A stretch of DNA of 64,000 nt from Brachybacterium sp036311905 (GCF_036311905.1 NZ_JAZDCH010000005.1:1-64000), one strand, 5' to 3'; shown: positions 35,955 to 44,882, numbered from the stretch's first letter. Notes: generated by a model not told the origin, from the letters alone. Numbers and translations are program-made.

Positions 35955-37594
35955 GCGAGCAGCGGGGCGGCGGCCGACGCGACGACCATGGCCGACGCGA
36001 GGACCACGGCCGACGGGGCGACCGTCGCCGCGAGGACCGTCCGAGGGACGGCGGCGGAGACCGTCGGCCCCGCGACGCCCAGGGCCGTGAGCGCTCCGGC
36101 AGCCGCGGTGAGGGCGGGCCGCGCCGCGGCTGGTCCGCCTCCCGGCCCTCCGAGCGGGGCCGCCGCTCGACCCCGTCCCGCCAGGTCGCCTTCGAGGGGA
36201 TGCGCCTGATCCGCGAGGACGACGCCTACGCGAACCTCGTGCTCCCGCGGCTCCTGCGCAGCCACCGGGTGAGCGGACGCGACGCCGCGTTCACGACCGA
36301 GCTCTTCTACGGCTCGCTGCGCGCCCAGGGCCGCCTCGACGCCGTCCTCGCCGCCTGCGTGGACCGTCCCCTGGCCGATGTCGAGCCGGCACTGTTGGAC
36401 GTGCTCCGCCTCGGCGCCTACCAGCTGCTCGACATGAGCGTCGCCCCGCACGCCGCGACCAGCGAGACCGTGGCCCTCGCCCGGTCCGAGGTCGGCGCGG
36501 GCGGCGCGAGCTTCGTCAACGCGGTGCTGCGCCGGGTGGGGGAGAAGGACCTGCCCACCTGGATCGAGCAGGTCGCCCCGGACCGCGAGAAGGACCCCGC
36601 CGGGCACCTCGCGGTCGTCCACTCCCACCCCCGCTGGGTGGTGCGCGCCCTGCAGGACGCCCTCGGCGGTCACGGCCGCTCCCGTGAGGAGATCGACGCC
36701 CTGCTCGCCGCGCAGAACGAGGCCCCCGCGGTGTCCCTCGTGATGCGGCCGGGCCTCACCGATCTCGACGAGCTCATCGACCACGGCGCGAGCCAGGGCC
36801 GGCTCTCGGTCTTCTCCGCCGCCTGGCCCTCCGGCGATCCCGGCGGCATCGACCTGGTGCGCGAGGGCCGCGTCGCGGTCCAGGACGAGGGGAGCCAGCT
36901 CGCGGCCCTCGCCCTCGCCCTCGGCGCGGACGACCTGGTCCGCGCCGACGACGCCCACTGGCTCGATCTGTGCGCCGGTCCCGGAGGCAAGGCCGCCCTG
37001 CTCGGCGGGCTGACCGTCGACCACGACGCGGACCTCCTCGCCGTCGAGCTGCAGCCCCACCGCACCGAGCTCGTCGACCGCGCCGTCGCGAGCCTGCGGG
37101 ACGCCGGCTGCGAGATCGAGACCCGCACCGCGGACGGCACCACCATCGGCGCCGAGCTGCCCGGTCGCTTCTCCCGCATCCTCGCGGACGTTCCCTGCTC
37201 AGGGCTCGGAGCGCTGCGTCGCCGGCCCGAGGCACGCTGGCGTCGCAGCCCCTCCGACATCGCCACCCTGGGGAGGGTGCAGCGGGACCTGCTCCGCTCC
37301 GCGCTCGACGCCGCGGCCCCCGGCGGCGTCGTCGCCTACGTGACCTGTTCCCCGCACCTCGCCGAGACCCGCCTCGTCGTCGCCGATGTGCTCAAGGAGC
37401 GACCGGAGGTCGAGCAGCTCGACGCCCGGCCCGCCGTGCGCGCCGGGGTCCTGCCCGGTCGCCGGGACGAGATCGAGCTCGGCGACGGCCCCTCGGTCCA
37501 GCTGTGGCCGCACGTGCACGGGACCGACGCCATGTACATCGCGCTGCTGCGCACGCCCGACGCCCCCTCCGAGGAAGGACACCCGACCCGATGA
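35951..37594 (+). CDS. rsmB: 16S rRNA (cytosine-967-C5)-methyltransferase (RsmB/Sun)
   Basis: SAM-dependent m5C methylation of 16S rRNA. The first 75 residues are Arg/Gly/Asp-rich low complexity, then a NusB-like RNA-binding domain (about 80-225: DAAFTTELFYGSLRAQGRLD), then the methyltransferase: WLDLCAGPGGKAALLGGL (SAM), ILADVPCSGLGALRRRPEAR (catalytic Cys) and YVTCSPHLAETR (second Cys). 547 aa, long because of the basic N-terminal tail. ATGA overlaps join it to fmt and rpe. Confidence 0.93.
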   Translation: MSEQRGGGRRDDHGRREDHGRRGDRRREDRPRDGGGDRRPRDAQGRERSGSRGEGGPRRGWSASRPSERGRRSTPSRQVAFEGMRLIREDDAYANLVLPRLLRSHRVSGRDAAFTTELFYGSLRAQGRLDAVLAACVDRPLADVEPALLDVLRLGAYQLLDMSVAPHAATSETVALARSEVGAGGASFVNAVLRRVGEKDLPTWIEQVAPDREKDPAGHLAVVHSHPRWVVRALQDALGGHGRSREEIDALLAAQNEAPAVSLVMRPGLTDLDELIDHGASQGRLSVFSAAWPSGDPGGIDLVREGRVAVQDEGSQLAALALALGADDLVRADDAHWLDLCAGPGGKAALLGGLTVDHDADLLAVELQPHRTELVDRAVASLRDAGCEIETRTADGTTIGAELPGRFSRILADVPCSGLGALRRRPEARWRRSPSDIATLGRVQRDLLRSALDAAAPGGVVAYVTCSPHLAETRLVVADVLKERPEVEQLDARPAVRAGVLPGRRDEIELGDGPSVQLWPHVHGTDAMYIALLRTPDAPSEEGHPTR

Positions 37595-38277
37595 ACGCCG
37601 CCTACTCGACCGATGGCCAGTACATCCACCCCAGCATCCTCAACGCCGACTTCCTCGCCCTCGGCGCCGAGCTGGAGAAGATCAGCACCGCCGACAGCGT
37701 CCACGTGGACGTCATGGACAACCACTTCGTGCCCAACCTGACCTTCGGCGCGAGCATGGTCGAGCAGATCGTGCGGCGGTCGGCGATCCCGGTGGACGCG
37801 CACCTGATGATCGAGGACGCCGATCGCGAGGCGCCCGTCTTCGCCGAGGCCGGCGCCTCCTCGGTCACCTTCCACCTCGAGGCCACCGCCGCCCCGATCC
37901 GCCTGGCGCGCGAGCTGCGCCGCAAGAACGCCCAGGTGGGCGTGGCCCTGCGGCCCGCCACCCCCGTCGAGCCGCTGCTCGACGTGATCGGCGAGTTCGA
38001 CATGCTGCTGATCATGACCGTGGAGCCCGGTTTCGGCGGCCAGTCCTTCCTCGAGACCATGCTCCCCAAGATCCGCCGCGCCCGCCGGGCGATCAGCGCC
38101 GCCAATCTCGAGGTCTCGATCCAGGTCGACGGCGGCGTCTCCCGCGAGACCATCGAGCGCTGCGCCGAGGCCGGGGCGAACGTCTTCGTCGCCGGCTCCG
38201 CGATCTACCGCGCGCAGAACGCGGCCGACGAGATCTCGGCGCTGCGGGAGCTGGCCTCGGTCCACCGCGCCCACTGA
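37591..38277 (+). CDS. rpe: Ribulose-phosphate 3-epimerase
   Basis: Interconverts ribulose 5-phosphate and xylulose 5-phosphate in the pentose phosphate pathway. Seen: IHPSILNADFLALG, VHVDVMDNHFVPNLTFGASM (metal ligands His, Asp), VDAHLMIED, LLIMTVEPGFGGQSF, and IQVDGGVSRETI with the catalytic Asp, then GANVFVAGSAIY for phosphate. 228 aa. Last gene of the fmt-rsmB-rpe overlap group. Within the 309 bases before the next gene lies the FMN riboswitch. Confidence 0.96.
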   Translation: MNAAYSTDGQYIHPSILNADFLALGAELEKISTADSVHVDVMDNHFVPNLTFGASMVEQIVRRSAIPVDAHLMIEDADREAPVFAEAGASSVTFHLEATAAPIRLARELRRKNAQVGVALRPATPVEPLLDVIGEFDMLLIMTVEPGFGGQSFLETMLPKIRRARRAISAANLEVSIQVDGGVSRETIERCAEAGANVFVAGSAIYRAQNAADEISALRELASVHRAH

Positions 38278-38345
38278 GCGGGCGGTGCTGGAGCATCCTC
38301 CGGTCGCTCCCGTCACAGGGCGTGCCGTGCCGCTCGGCGCAGGGG

Positions 38346-38351
38346 TATCCT
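38346..38351 (+). promoter_or_regulatory. -10 element for the ribM riboswitch transcript
   Basis: TATCCT lies 20 bases before the riboswitch P1 stem. No clear -35 is seen. Confidence 0.5.
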
Positions 38352-38370
38352 GTGCCGGTCACACGAAGTG

Positions 38371-38488
38371 ACGTGCTCCGGGGTCGGTGAAAGTCCGAGC
38401 CGGCGGTGACAGTCCGCGACCCGCATCCCTGCGGTGGAGCCGGTGGAATTCCGGCACCGACAGTACAGCCTGGATGAGAGGCGCACGT
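38371..38488 (+). ncRNA. FMN riboswitch (RFN element)
   Basis: P1 pairs ACGTGC (38371-38376) with GCACGT (38483-38488). Inside are the conserved RFN blocks: GGGGTCGGTGAAAGTCCGAG, CCGGCGGTGACAGTCCGCGA, the GGAATTCCGGCACCGACAGT region and GCCTGGATGAGAG. The variable arm is CCGCATCCCTGCGG. FMN binding should lower expression of the riboflavin transporter gene 98 bases downstream. Confidence 0.96.
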
Positions 38489-38491
38489 CCT

Positions 38492-38547
38492 GCAGGTCCT
38501 CGGACGCACCCCCGCGGTGCTCGCCGAGGCCTGCTGGATCCCTTTTT
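38492..38547 (+). terminator. Expression platform of the FMN riboswitch
   Basis: GCAGG/CCTGC and CCTCGG/CCGAGG (arms 38492-38503 and 38524-38534, one bulged T) form a long hairpin with an inner GCACC/GGTGC stem, followed by GGATCCC and a five-T run (38543-38547). It looks like a regulated terminator, though the T run starts eight bases after the stem, so control at the ribosome site remains possible. Confidence 0.6.
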
Positions 38548-38586
38548 CCCCCGGAGCCACTGCATCCGACGGGAGAAAGGACCCTC

Positions 38587-39297
38587 ATGGATCTTCTGCA
38601 GTGGCTCTTCCACGCCCGACTCGAATTCGGGAACGGACAGTTCCTCCTCTGGCGCGAGGTGCTCGGCAACGTCTTCGGACTGCTCAGCGCGCTCGGCGGC
38701 ATGCGACGCAAGGTCTGGGCCTGGCCCGTGGGCATCGTCGGCAACCTGCTGCTGCTCACGGTGTTCCTCGGCTCGCTCTTCGGCGAGGCCGACCACGTGA
38801 ACCTCCTCGGCCAGGCTGGCCGCCAGATCATGTTCATCGCCACCAGCATCTACGGCTGGGTCCGCTGGCGGCAGGCCCGCAACGAGGGCGGCACCGCCGT
38901 CGAGCCCGAATGGGCCTCATGGGGCACGCGCGCCCTGCTGGTCGTCGCGATGGTGGGCGGCACCGCCCTGCTCACCCCGATCTTCCGCGCGCTCGGCTCC
39001 TACGAGCCGGTATGGGCGGACGCCTGGATCTTCATGGGCTCGCTCCTCGCGACCTACGGCATGGCCAAGGGCTGGGTCGAGTTCTGGCTGATCTGGGTCG
39101 CCGTCGACGTGGTCGGCGTGCCGCTCCTGATCAGCGCCGGGTACTGGGCGAGCGCCTTCATGTACATCTTCTACGGCTGCTTCACGGCCATCGGCTTCGT
39201 CGTCTGGTGGCGTGTGCGCAGCCGACGGGTCGCCGGGGAGGGCGGGGCGGTCTCCGTGGAGACCGCGCATCTCGATCCCACGGTGCGCCGGGACTGA
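38587..39297 (+). CDS. ribM: Riboflavin transporter, PnuC-like (PnuX/RibM)
   Basis: 236-aa membrane protein of the PnuC family with about seven membrane helices (for example VWAWPVGIVGNLLLLTVFLG, WADAWIFMGSLLATYGMAKG, WLIWVAVDVVGVPLLISAGY). The family imports vitamins without energy coupling, trapping them by phosphorylation. The FMN riboswitch just upstream assigns riboflavin as substrate; corynebacterial RibM is arranged the same way. AAAGGA precedes the ATG. No riboflavin synthesis genes are next to it. Confidence 0.93.
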   Translation: MDLLQWLFHARLEFGNGQFLLWREVLGNVFGLLSALGGMRRKVWAWPVGIVGNLLLLTVFLGSLFGEADHVNLLGQAGRQIMFIATSIYGWVRWRQARNEGGTAVEPEWASWGTRALLVVAMVGGTALLTPIFRALGSYEPVWADAWIFMGSLLATYGMAKGWVEFWLIWVAVDVVGVPLLISAGYWASAFMYIFYGCFTAIGFVVWWRVRSRRVAGEGGAVSVETAHLDPTVRRD

Positions 39298-39370
39298 ACA
39301 GTCCTCCGTCCCTCTCCCGACGGGCGGTCCGCTGGACGGGCCGCCCGTCGGCGCATCCTCCCCGGACGCG

Positions 39371-39376
39371 TACCCT
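39371..39376 (+). promoter_or_regulatory. -10 element for leaderless hisE
   Basis: TACCCT ends six bases before the hisE GTG at 39383. Confidence 0.5.
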
Positions 39377-39382
39377 GACCGG

Positions 39383-39682
39383 GTGAACGATTCCGACATG
39401 CAGACCGCCGACGGCGCCCCGAAGGACTTCGAGGGCCTGTACGCGGAGCTCCTCGAGAAGGCCCGCACCCGACCGGAGGGCTCCGGCACCGTCCGCGAGC
39501 TCGACGCGGGCGTCCATCAGATCGGCAAGAAGATCGTCGAGGAGGCGGCCGAGGTCTGGATGGCCTGCGAGCACGAGACCGACGAGGACGCCGCCCTCGA
39601 GATCAGCCAGCTGCTCTACCACCTGCAGGTGATGATGGTGGCCAAGGGCATCTCCCTGCAGGACGTGTACCGCCACCTCTGA
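39383..39682 (+). CDS. hisE: Phosphoribosyl-ATP pyrophosphatase
   Basis: Second step of histidine synthesis; hydrolyses phosphoribosyl-ATP to the AMP form. 99-aa all-helical MazG-like protein: FEGLYAELLEKARTRP, HQIGKKIVEEAAEVWMACEH (metal-binding Glu residues) and EISQLLYHLQVMMVAKGISL. The GTG at 39383 is chosen because the -10 hexamer ends six bases before it. hisG follows 90 bases later, as in mycobacteria. Confidence 0.95.
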   Translation: MNDSDMQTADGAPKDFEGLYAELLEKARTRPEGSGTVRELDAGVHQIGKKIVEEAAEVWMACEHETDEDAALEISQLLYHLQVMMVAKGISLQDVYRHL

Positions 39683-39690
39683 GCCCCGCA

Positions 39691-39715
39691 GCGCTCGACT
39701 CGACCCGCCGAGCGC
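39691..39715 (+). other. Hairpin between hisE and hisG
   Basis: Seven-base arms GCGCTCG (39691-39697) and CGAGCGC (39709-39715) with an 11-base loop. There is no T run; it could be a weak terminator or an mRNA stability element. The remaining bases before hisG hold its ribosome site (AGGAGG). Confidence 0.3.
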
Positions 39716-39772
39716 GCCTAGCGCGCCCCGCCCCACCCCGACCCGTCGGCCGCCCCGCGGCCAGGAGGATCC

Positions 39773-40630
39773 ATGCTCCGCATCGCCGTCCCCAACAAGG
39801 GCGCCCTTTCCGAGCCCGCCGCCGAGCTGCTGCAGGAGGCGGGCTACCGCCGCCGCGGCATGTCCAAGGAGCTCGTGGTCGTCGACCGCGAGAACAACGT
39901 CGAGTTCTTCTACCTGCGACCGCGAGACATCGCCGTGTACGTCGGCTCCGGCACGGTCGACGTGGGCATCACCGGGCAGGACATGCTGCTCGATTCCCGC
40001 ACTCCGGCCGCCGAGATCCTCGCCCTCGGCTTCGCCCGGTCGACCTTCCGCTTCGCGGCCCCGATCGGCGCCGAGCTGGACGTGCCCGAGCTGGCCGGCG
40101 CCCGCATCGCCACCAGCTACGAGAACCTCGTCGAGGACCACCTCGCCGAGCGCGGCGTGACCGCCCGGGTGGTCCACCTGGACGGTGCGGTCGAGTCCTC
40201 GATCCGCCTCGGCGTCGCCGACGTGATCGCCGACGTGGTGGAGACCGGCACGACCCTGCGCCAAGCGGGGCTGGAGCCGTTCGGCGAACCGATCATGACC
40301 AGCGAGGCCGTCCTCTTCTCGCGCCCCGGCATGGAGCTGGAGGACGAGGCCGCCCGCTCCCTCGAGGTGCTCGAGCGACGTCTCCGGGGCGTGCTCGTCG
40401 CCCGCGAGTACGTGATGCTCGACTACGACGTGCCGACCTCGCTGCTCGAGCGCGCCGTCGAGATCACCCCCGGCCTGCAGTCGCCGACGGTCTCGCCGCT
40501 GCACGGCGGCGAATGGTCGGCCGTGCGCGCCATGGTCGACAGCCGGTCCGCGCACCGCATGATGGACGAGCTCTACGACGCCGGCGCCCGCGCCATCCTG
40601 GTCACCGCGATCCAGGCCTGCCGGATCTGA
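39773..40630 (+). CDS. hisG: ATP phosphoribosyltransferase (long form)
   Basis: First, feedback-regulated step of histidine synthesis, joining ATP and PRPP. Seen: LRIAVPNKGALSEPAAELL, DIAVYVGSGTVDVGITGQDM, ADVVETGTTLRQAGL (PRPP loop), and a C-terminal regulatory ACT-like domain (about 210-285) ending ILVTAIQACRI, which binds histidine. 285 aa places it in the long, HisZ-independent group. AGGAGG precedes the ATG. Confidence 0.96.
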   Translation: MLRIAVPNKGALSEPAAELLQEAGYRRRGMSKELVVVDRENNVEFFYLRPRDIAVYVGSGTVDVGITGQDMLLDSRTPAAEILALGFARSTFRFAAPIGAELDVPELAGARIATSYENLVEDHLAERGVTARVVHLDGAVESSIRLGVADVIADVVETGTTLRQAGLEPFGEPIMTSEAVLFSRPGMELEDEAARSLEVLERRLRGVLVAREYVMLDYDVPTSLLERAVEITPGLQSPTVSPLHGGEWSAVRAMVDSRSAHRMMDELYDAGARAILVTAIQACRI

Positions 40631-40679
40631 GCCCGGGGATGCCGGGACGACGGGGGCTCCGCCGAGCCGAGGCGGCGCG

Positions 40680-41171
40680 ATGACGCCGACCGGGGGAGCG
40701 GACCCCTCGACCGGGGGAGCGGACGCCCTGCAGGACCCTCCGATCGTGATGCGTCCGCGGGCGGTGCGGGTCGCCGCCTATCTCTCCGGCGGCATCGTGC
40801 TCGGCGGGATGATCGCGGGGGCGATCCTCCTGCAATCCTTCGAGCCGGCCGGTCGGGCCGGGCTCGTGGCGCTGGGCGTGGCCGCCCTCGCCTTCTGCCA
40901 CCTCGAGGCTCGCGTGCGCCTGATCGCGGGGCCGCACAGCCTCGTGATCCAGAACGTCTTCTCGCGACGCGAGCTGAGCTGGCCGGAGATCCTCGACGTC
41001 AGCTTCCCGATGGGGGACCCCTGGGCGCACGTGAACCTGTGGGACGGCACCACCCATCCGCTTCAGGCGCTGCAGCGCTACGACGGACCGCGCGCCGTGG
41101 CCGCCGCGCACCGGCTGCGCGAGCTGATCCGGGAGCGCGGGGAGGCCGTCGACCCGGCCGACGGCGCCTGA
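40680..41171 (+). CDS. PH-domain membrane protein
   Basis: 163 aa with two membrane helices (about 32-50, VAAYLSGGIVLGGMIAGAIL, and 58-74) followed by a bacterial PH-like domain with ELSWPEILDVSFPMGDPWAH, common after hisG in actinobacteria. The N-terminus carries a small tandem repeat (TGGADPSTGGAD). Function unknown. It starts 50 bases after hisG and may be co-transcribed with it. Confidence 0.78.
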   Translation: MTPTGGADPSTGGADALQDPPIVMRPRAVRVAAYLSGGIVLGGMIAGAILLQSFEPAGRAGLVALGVAALAFCHLEARVRLIAGPHSLVIQNVFSRRELSWPEILDVSFPMGDPWAHVNLWDGTTHPLQALQRYDGPRAVAAAHRLRELIRERGEAVDPADGA

Positions 41172-41205
41172 CCGGGTCCCGCGTCGGGTCGCTCCGCCGC
41201 AGCGG

Positions 41206-42324
41206 TCAGGAGCGCGGGGGCAGCAGCTCGGCGGCCCGGCGTCCGGCGAGCGCGGCATAGAGGAAGGACTCCGGGTCCTCCGCGAGGGTCCTGCCCATGG
41301 TCGACAGGCGCACGGGCATCTCCTCGAGCGCATCGCGCAGGCCGCGCGCGTCGACACCGACGATCCGATGCGCGCCGCCGCGGGACATCGAGGGCGCAAG
41401 GATCGACGTCTCCACCTGTTCCCGTACAGACGCATGAAAAGCGTTGTAGCGAACGTCGTTCGGGGGGAGCACGGGAAGGTCCACCGGAACCAGGGTCGCG
41501 CGGCCGTAGGCGGTCGAGGAGTGATGGGACAGGCCCCGGTGCCGCTCCCGGGGGTCCGCGCTCGAGACGCGCAGGCTCGCGACGGGCGTCCCGCCGAGCA
41601 CGGCCGTCGCGTGCAGCGCCTCCGCGGCCTGCACGCCGGAGTAGCCCCAGCCGGTCCCGGTGCCGAGGTTACCGGGACCTTGGATCGCGATCGCCACGTC
41701 GGCTCCGAGGACGTGCCGTGCGCCGAGCAGCGCGGAGTGCACCGTGACCGCCTCGAGGTCGCCGCCGAAGGACTGACCCGCGCTGATCACGCCGGCCAGC
41801 AGGCCCGTCTCCCGCAGTCGGGCGGCGGTGCGGGAGAAGGCCGCGGGGAGGGCCGCGGCATCGGTGTGGACGTAGGCGATGCGGGCCGAGCGTCGGGTCG
41901 CCCGCACGCCGGCGACGATCGCGGGCAGGGCCGAGTGGAGGTCCGCGACGACGACCGGCATCCCCTCGAGGGAGTCGGCGTCGCGCACGGTCGCATAGTG
42001 CTCGCCGTCGGGGTCGTCGATCGCATCGACCATGGTCTGCATCGGGGTGTACCGGGCCTTGACCAGGTGGCCCGTGGTCTCCTCCGCCTCCGGCAGCACG
42101 TCGGGGCGGGCGATCACCAGGGCTTCGCCGCCCGTGCCGAGCTCGCGGCGCAGCGCATTGGTGTTCAGCAGGACCCGCTCCCCGCGCGCCGGGGCCCCGG
42201 TGAGCTCGGTGTACGCGAGGGCCGGGACCTGTCCGGTCCCGTCGTCCAGCGCGATCAGCATCCGTGCGACGCCCGGCCACCCCGGGCGCTCCTCGACGAC
42301 GGTCCCTCGTTCCCAACGCAGCAT
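41206..42324 (-). CDS. DUF3866-family protein
   Basis: 372 aa, an actinobacterial family of unknown function that I recognise as DUF3866. Seen: RWERGTVVEERPGWPGVARM at the N-terminus, GERVLLNTNALRRELGTGG, HLVKARYTPMQ, VVVADLHSALPAIVAG, ISAGQSFGGDLEAVTVHSAL, and IAIQGPGNLGTGTGWGYSGV, SADPRERHRGLSHHSSTAYG. The ATG at 42324 is chosen because TACGCT ends seven bases upstream; a GTG two codons earlier overlaps that element. Divergent from pafBC with 53 bases between, its usual place. Confidence 0.85.
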   Translation of the reverse strand: MLRWERGTVVEERPGWPGVARMLIALDDGTGQVPALAYTELTGAPARGERVLLNTNALRRELGTGGEALVIARPDVLPEAEETTGHLVKARYTPMQTMVDAIDDPDGEHYATVRDADSLEGMPVVVADLHSALPAIVAGVRATRRSARIAYVHTDAAALPAAFSRTAARLRETGLLAGVISAGQSFGGDLEAVTVHSALLGARHVLGADVAIAIQGPGNLGTGTGWGYSGVQAAEALHATAVLGGTPVASLRVSSADPRERHRGLSHHSSTAYGRATLVPVDLPVLPPNDVRYNAFHASVREQVETSILAPSMSRGGAHRIVGVDARGLRDALEEMPVRLSTMGRTLAEDPESFLYAALAGRRAAELLPPRS

Positions 42325-42331
42325 GGGCACC

Positions 42332-42337
42332 AGCGTA
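42332..42337 (-). promoter_or_regulatory. -10 element for the leaderless DUF3866 gene
   Basis: TACGCT on the minus strand, seven bases before the ATG at 42324. Confidence 0.45.
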
Positions 42338-42365
42338 GGCGGGAGGGAGCGGGTGCTCGGACCAG

Positions 42366-42371
42366 TAGTCT
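42366..42371 (+). promoter_or_regulatory. -10 element for leaderless pafBC
   Basis: TAGTCT ends six bases before the GTG at 42378. Confidence 0.5.
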
Positions 42372-42377
42372 GGGCAG

Positions 42378-44438
42378 GTGGCTGCCAAGGGTGTGGAACG
42401 ACTGCTCAACGTCATCATGACGATCGGCTCACGGCGACGGATCGATCGCCGGAAGCTGTTCGCGGTGATCCCCGATTACGCGGAGGCCGCCTCCGAGACC
42501 GCGCGCGAGCGGATGTTCGAGCGGGACAAGGCGTCGATCCTCGAGCTCGGCCTGCCGCTCACCACCGAGAAGGACGTGCTCGACGAGAACACGGTCTACT
42601 ACCGGATCGACTCGCCCCGTGCGGGGGCGGTGCTGGACCTCACCGCCGCGGAGTACACCGTGCTGCTCGCTGCGAGCAGGGCCTGGGACGCCGCGGCCGC
42701 CGGCGGCGCCGCGCGGCGCGTCCGGGCGAAGCTGCTGAGCCTCGGCCACGACGCCGATCCCGACCTGCTGCGGCGCACCCCGCGCGGCGCCGTCGAGTCC
42801 CTGCCCGTGCTCTCGCCGCTGCTCGAGGCGGTCACCGCCGGGCACGGGGTGCGCTTCGTCTACCGCACCGCGCAGGGCTCACCCGCCGAGCGGCGCGTGG
42901 AGCCCTGGGTGGTGGGCGTCCATGAGGGGCACTGGTACGTCCATGGCTGGGACCTGGACCGCGAGGCGCCGCGCGTCTTCCGCGCCTCCCGCATCGAGTC
43001 CTTTCCCGCGGCCCTGCCCGCGAGCACCCGGCCGCGCCCCGAGGGCATCGATCTGGCGACCGCGCTCGAGTCCCTGCACACCGGCGACGACCGGGCCCCG
43101 GCGACCCTCCGCGTGGAGCCGTTCAAGGCCCTCGCGATCCGCGACCGCGCCGGCGCCCCGCTCGAGGCGCGGGAGGTCACCTTGCCGGAACTCCCGCGCA
43201 CCGCGGCGCGGCGACTCGTGCTCGGCAATCTCCGCTGGCTCGAGCTGACCGGGCCCGACTCCTGGCGCCAGGAGCTGCTGGAGGTGCTCGCCGCTCTCCG
43301 CGCCGCCCACGAGGGAGCCGCCGATCTCACCGCGCTCGAGGCGGCACCCGTGCGCCCGCGGCCGCGGATCCGCACCACGGCGACGGACCGCGACGTGCTC
43401 TCCCGGCTGATCTCCGAGGCCTCCTACGTGATGAGCCGGGGAGAGGTCGAGCTCGCCGAGCTCGCCGCCGCCGTCGGCGTCACCGAGAAGCAGCTCATCG
43501 ACGACCTGCAGGTGCTGTTCGTCTGCGGGGACATGGGCACCGGCTGGGAGGACCTCATCGAGGCCGAGTGGGAGGCCGGCACGGTGCGGGTGCGCAATGC
43601 GGACCCGCTGCGCCGCGCCCTCCGCCTGACGCCCCCCGAGATCACGGCGCTCCTCGCGGGGCTCGCGACCCTCGAGGAGGCAGCAGGCGAGGCCGAGAGC
43701 GTGCTCGAGAGCGCCCGTGCCAAGCTGCTCGCCGGACTGCGGGGCGAGGACGCCGACGTCGCCGCGGACCGGGAACCCACCGCGGGGGACCCCGCGAGCG
43801 CCGCGCCCGACGGCGACCCCGTGCTCCCCACGGCCCGGGAGGTCGACGACGCGATCGCCGCCGACGCCACCGCGGCGCGCACGGCGGACCGCGCCGAGGC
43901 GGTGCTCGCCGCGGTCCAGCGCGCCCTCGCCGCCGGGGACGCCGCCGCGGGCGCCCTCACCATCCGCTACTCCTCGGCGGACCGCCCCGGGACCAGCGTC
44001 CGCCGCATCCGTCCCGAGCGGATCGAGACCGACGGCTCCCGCTCATACCTGATCGCCGACTGCGAGCTCGCCGAGGGGCCGCGCCGGTTCCGCCTGGACC
44101 GCATCGTCGAACTGCTGCCGGACGGAACCCCCCAGTCCCGTGCGGAGGACGCCGCGGGAGCGGAGCTCGGCGGCCGCGTCGAGAGCGAGGTCTGGCTCGC
44201 GCTCGAACCGCCCGCGCACTGGATCGCCGAGTCCTTCGCGGCAGGGGAGCTGCGCGACGGGGAGAACGGTCGGACCTTCGCCCGGCTCGACTCGCCGATC
44301 CGCGCGGCGCTCGTCGACGCGGTGCTCGAGGCGGCGGGAGCGGCCGAGGTGCTCTCCCCGAGTGATCTGAGAGACACGATCGTGACCGTGGCACGGGCCG
44401 CGGACGCACGTCACAGCCAGACGGGGCCGCTACCCTGA
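42378..44438 (+). CDS. pafBC: Fused PafB-PafC transcriptional activator (WYL domains)
   Basis: 686-aa fusion of the two WYL-domain regulators that, as a PafB-PafC complex, activate LexA-independent DNA-damage genes in mycobacteria. Half 1 (about 1-320): winged helix (LNVIMTIGSRRRIDRRKLF), WYL domain (VRFVYRTAQGSPAERRVEPW) and C-terminal extension. Half 2 (about 335-686): winged helix (VLSRLISEASYVMSRGEVEL), then a WYL domain (LTIRYSSADRPGTSVRRIRP). A natural fusion is also known in Arthrobacter-type Micrococcales. GTG start, leaderless promoter. Upstream of tatA, as elsewhere. Confidence 0.93.
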   Translation: MAAKGVERLLNVIMTIGSRRRIDRRKLFAVIPDYAEAASETARERMFERDKASILELGLPLTTEKDVLDENTVYYRIDSPRAGAVLDLTAAEYTVLLAASRAWDAAAAGGAARRVRAKLLSLGHDADPDLLRRTPRGAVESLPVLSPLLEAVTAGHGVRFVYRTAQGSPAERRVEPWVVGVHEGHWYVHGWDLDREAPRVFRASRIESFPAALPASTRPRPEGIDLATALESLHTGDDRAPATLRVEPFKALAIRDRAGAPLEAREVTLPELPRTAARRLVLGNLRWLELTGPDSWRQELLEVLAALRAAHEGAADLTALEAAPVRPRPRIRTTATDRDVLSRLISEASYVMSRGEVELAELAAAVGVTEKQLIDDLQVLFVCGDMGTGWEDLIEAEWEAGTVRVRNADPLRRALRLTPPEITALLAGLATLEEAAGEAESVLESARAKLLAGLRGEDADVAADREPTAGDPASAAPDGDPVLPTAREVDDAIAADATAARTADRAEAVLAAVQRALAAGDAAAGALTIRYSSADRPGTSVRRIRPERIETDGSRSYLIADCELAEGPRRFRLDRIVELLPDGTPQSRAEDAAGAELGGRVESEVWLALEPPAHWIAESFAAGELRDGENGRTFARLDSPIRAALVDAVLEAAGAAEVLSPSDLRDTIVTVARAADARHSQTGPLP

Positions 44439-44555
44439 ATCGACCCGCCGTGCGGAGGCCCGATCCCGGACCTCGCCGCTCGTCATGTGCCCCATCCGCT
44501 GTGGGATGATAGGTGCGCTCGCGAGACCTCCGCGGCGCTGTTGAAAGGGAATTTC

Positions 44556-44882
44556 ATGGGTTTCTTCCGTAGCCCCTGGCCGATCGTGATCCTCATCGTG
44601 CTCGTCGTGCTGCTTTTCGGCGCGAACAAGCTGCCCGGTCTCGCCCGCAACATGGGCAGGTCCATGCGCGTGTTCAAGAGCGAGGTCGAGGAGCTGCGCG
44701 GCGACGACCGCGCGGAGGACGACGAGGACGACGACGCCCCGCGTCAGCGCCCCGCCCGCGACGAGGACCGTCGCCGCGAGGACCGCCCCCGTCGGGACGA
44801 GCGCGAGTACGACCCCCGCGACGAGGCGGACCGCGAGCCCGTCCGCTCCCGGGAGGACGACGACTCCTACCGTCGCGACTGA
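44556..44882 (+). CDS. tatA: Sec-independent translocase subunit TatA
   Basis: 108 aa. A single N-terminal membrane helix (FFRSPWPIVILIVLVVLLFG) is followed by the hinge and amphipathic helix NKLPGLARNMGRSMRVFKSE, then a highly charged Asp/Arg tail of about 55 residues. It forms the protein-conducting assembly of the twin-arginine pathway. AAAGGGAA precedes the ATG at 44556. A perfect palindrome separates it from tatC. Confidence 0.95.
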   Translation: MGFFRSPWPIVILIVLVVLLFGANKLPGLARNMGRSMRVFKSEVEELRGDDRAEDDEDDDAPRQRPARDEDRRREDRPRRDEREYDPRDEADREPVRSREDDDSYRRD

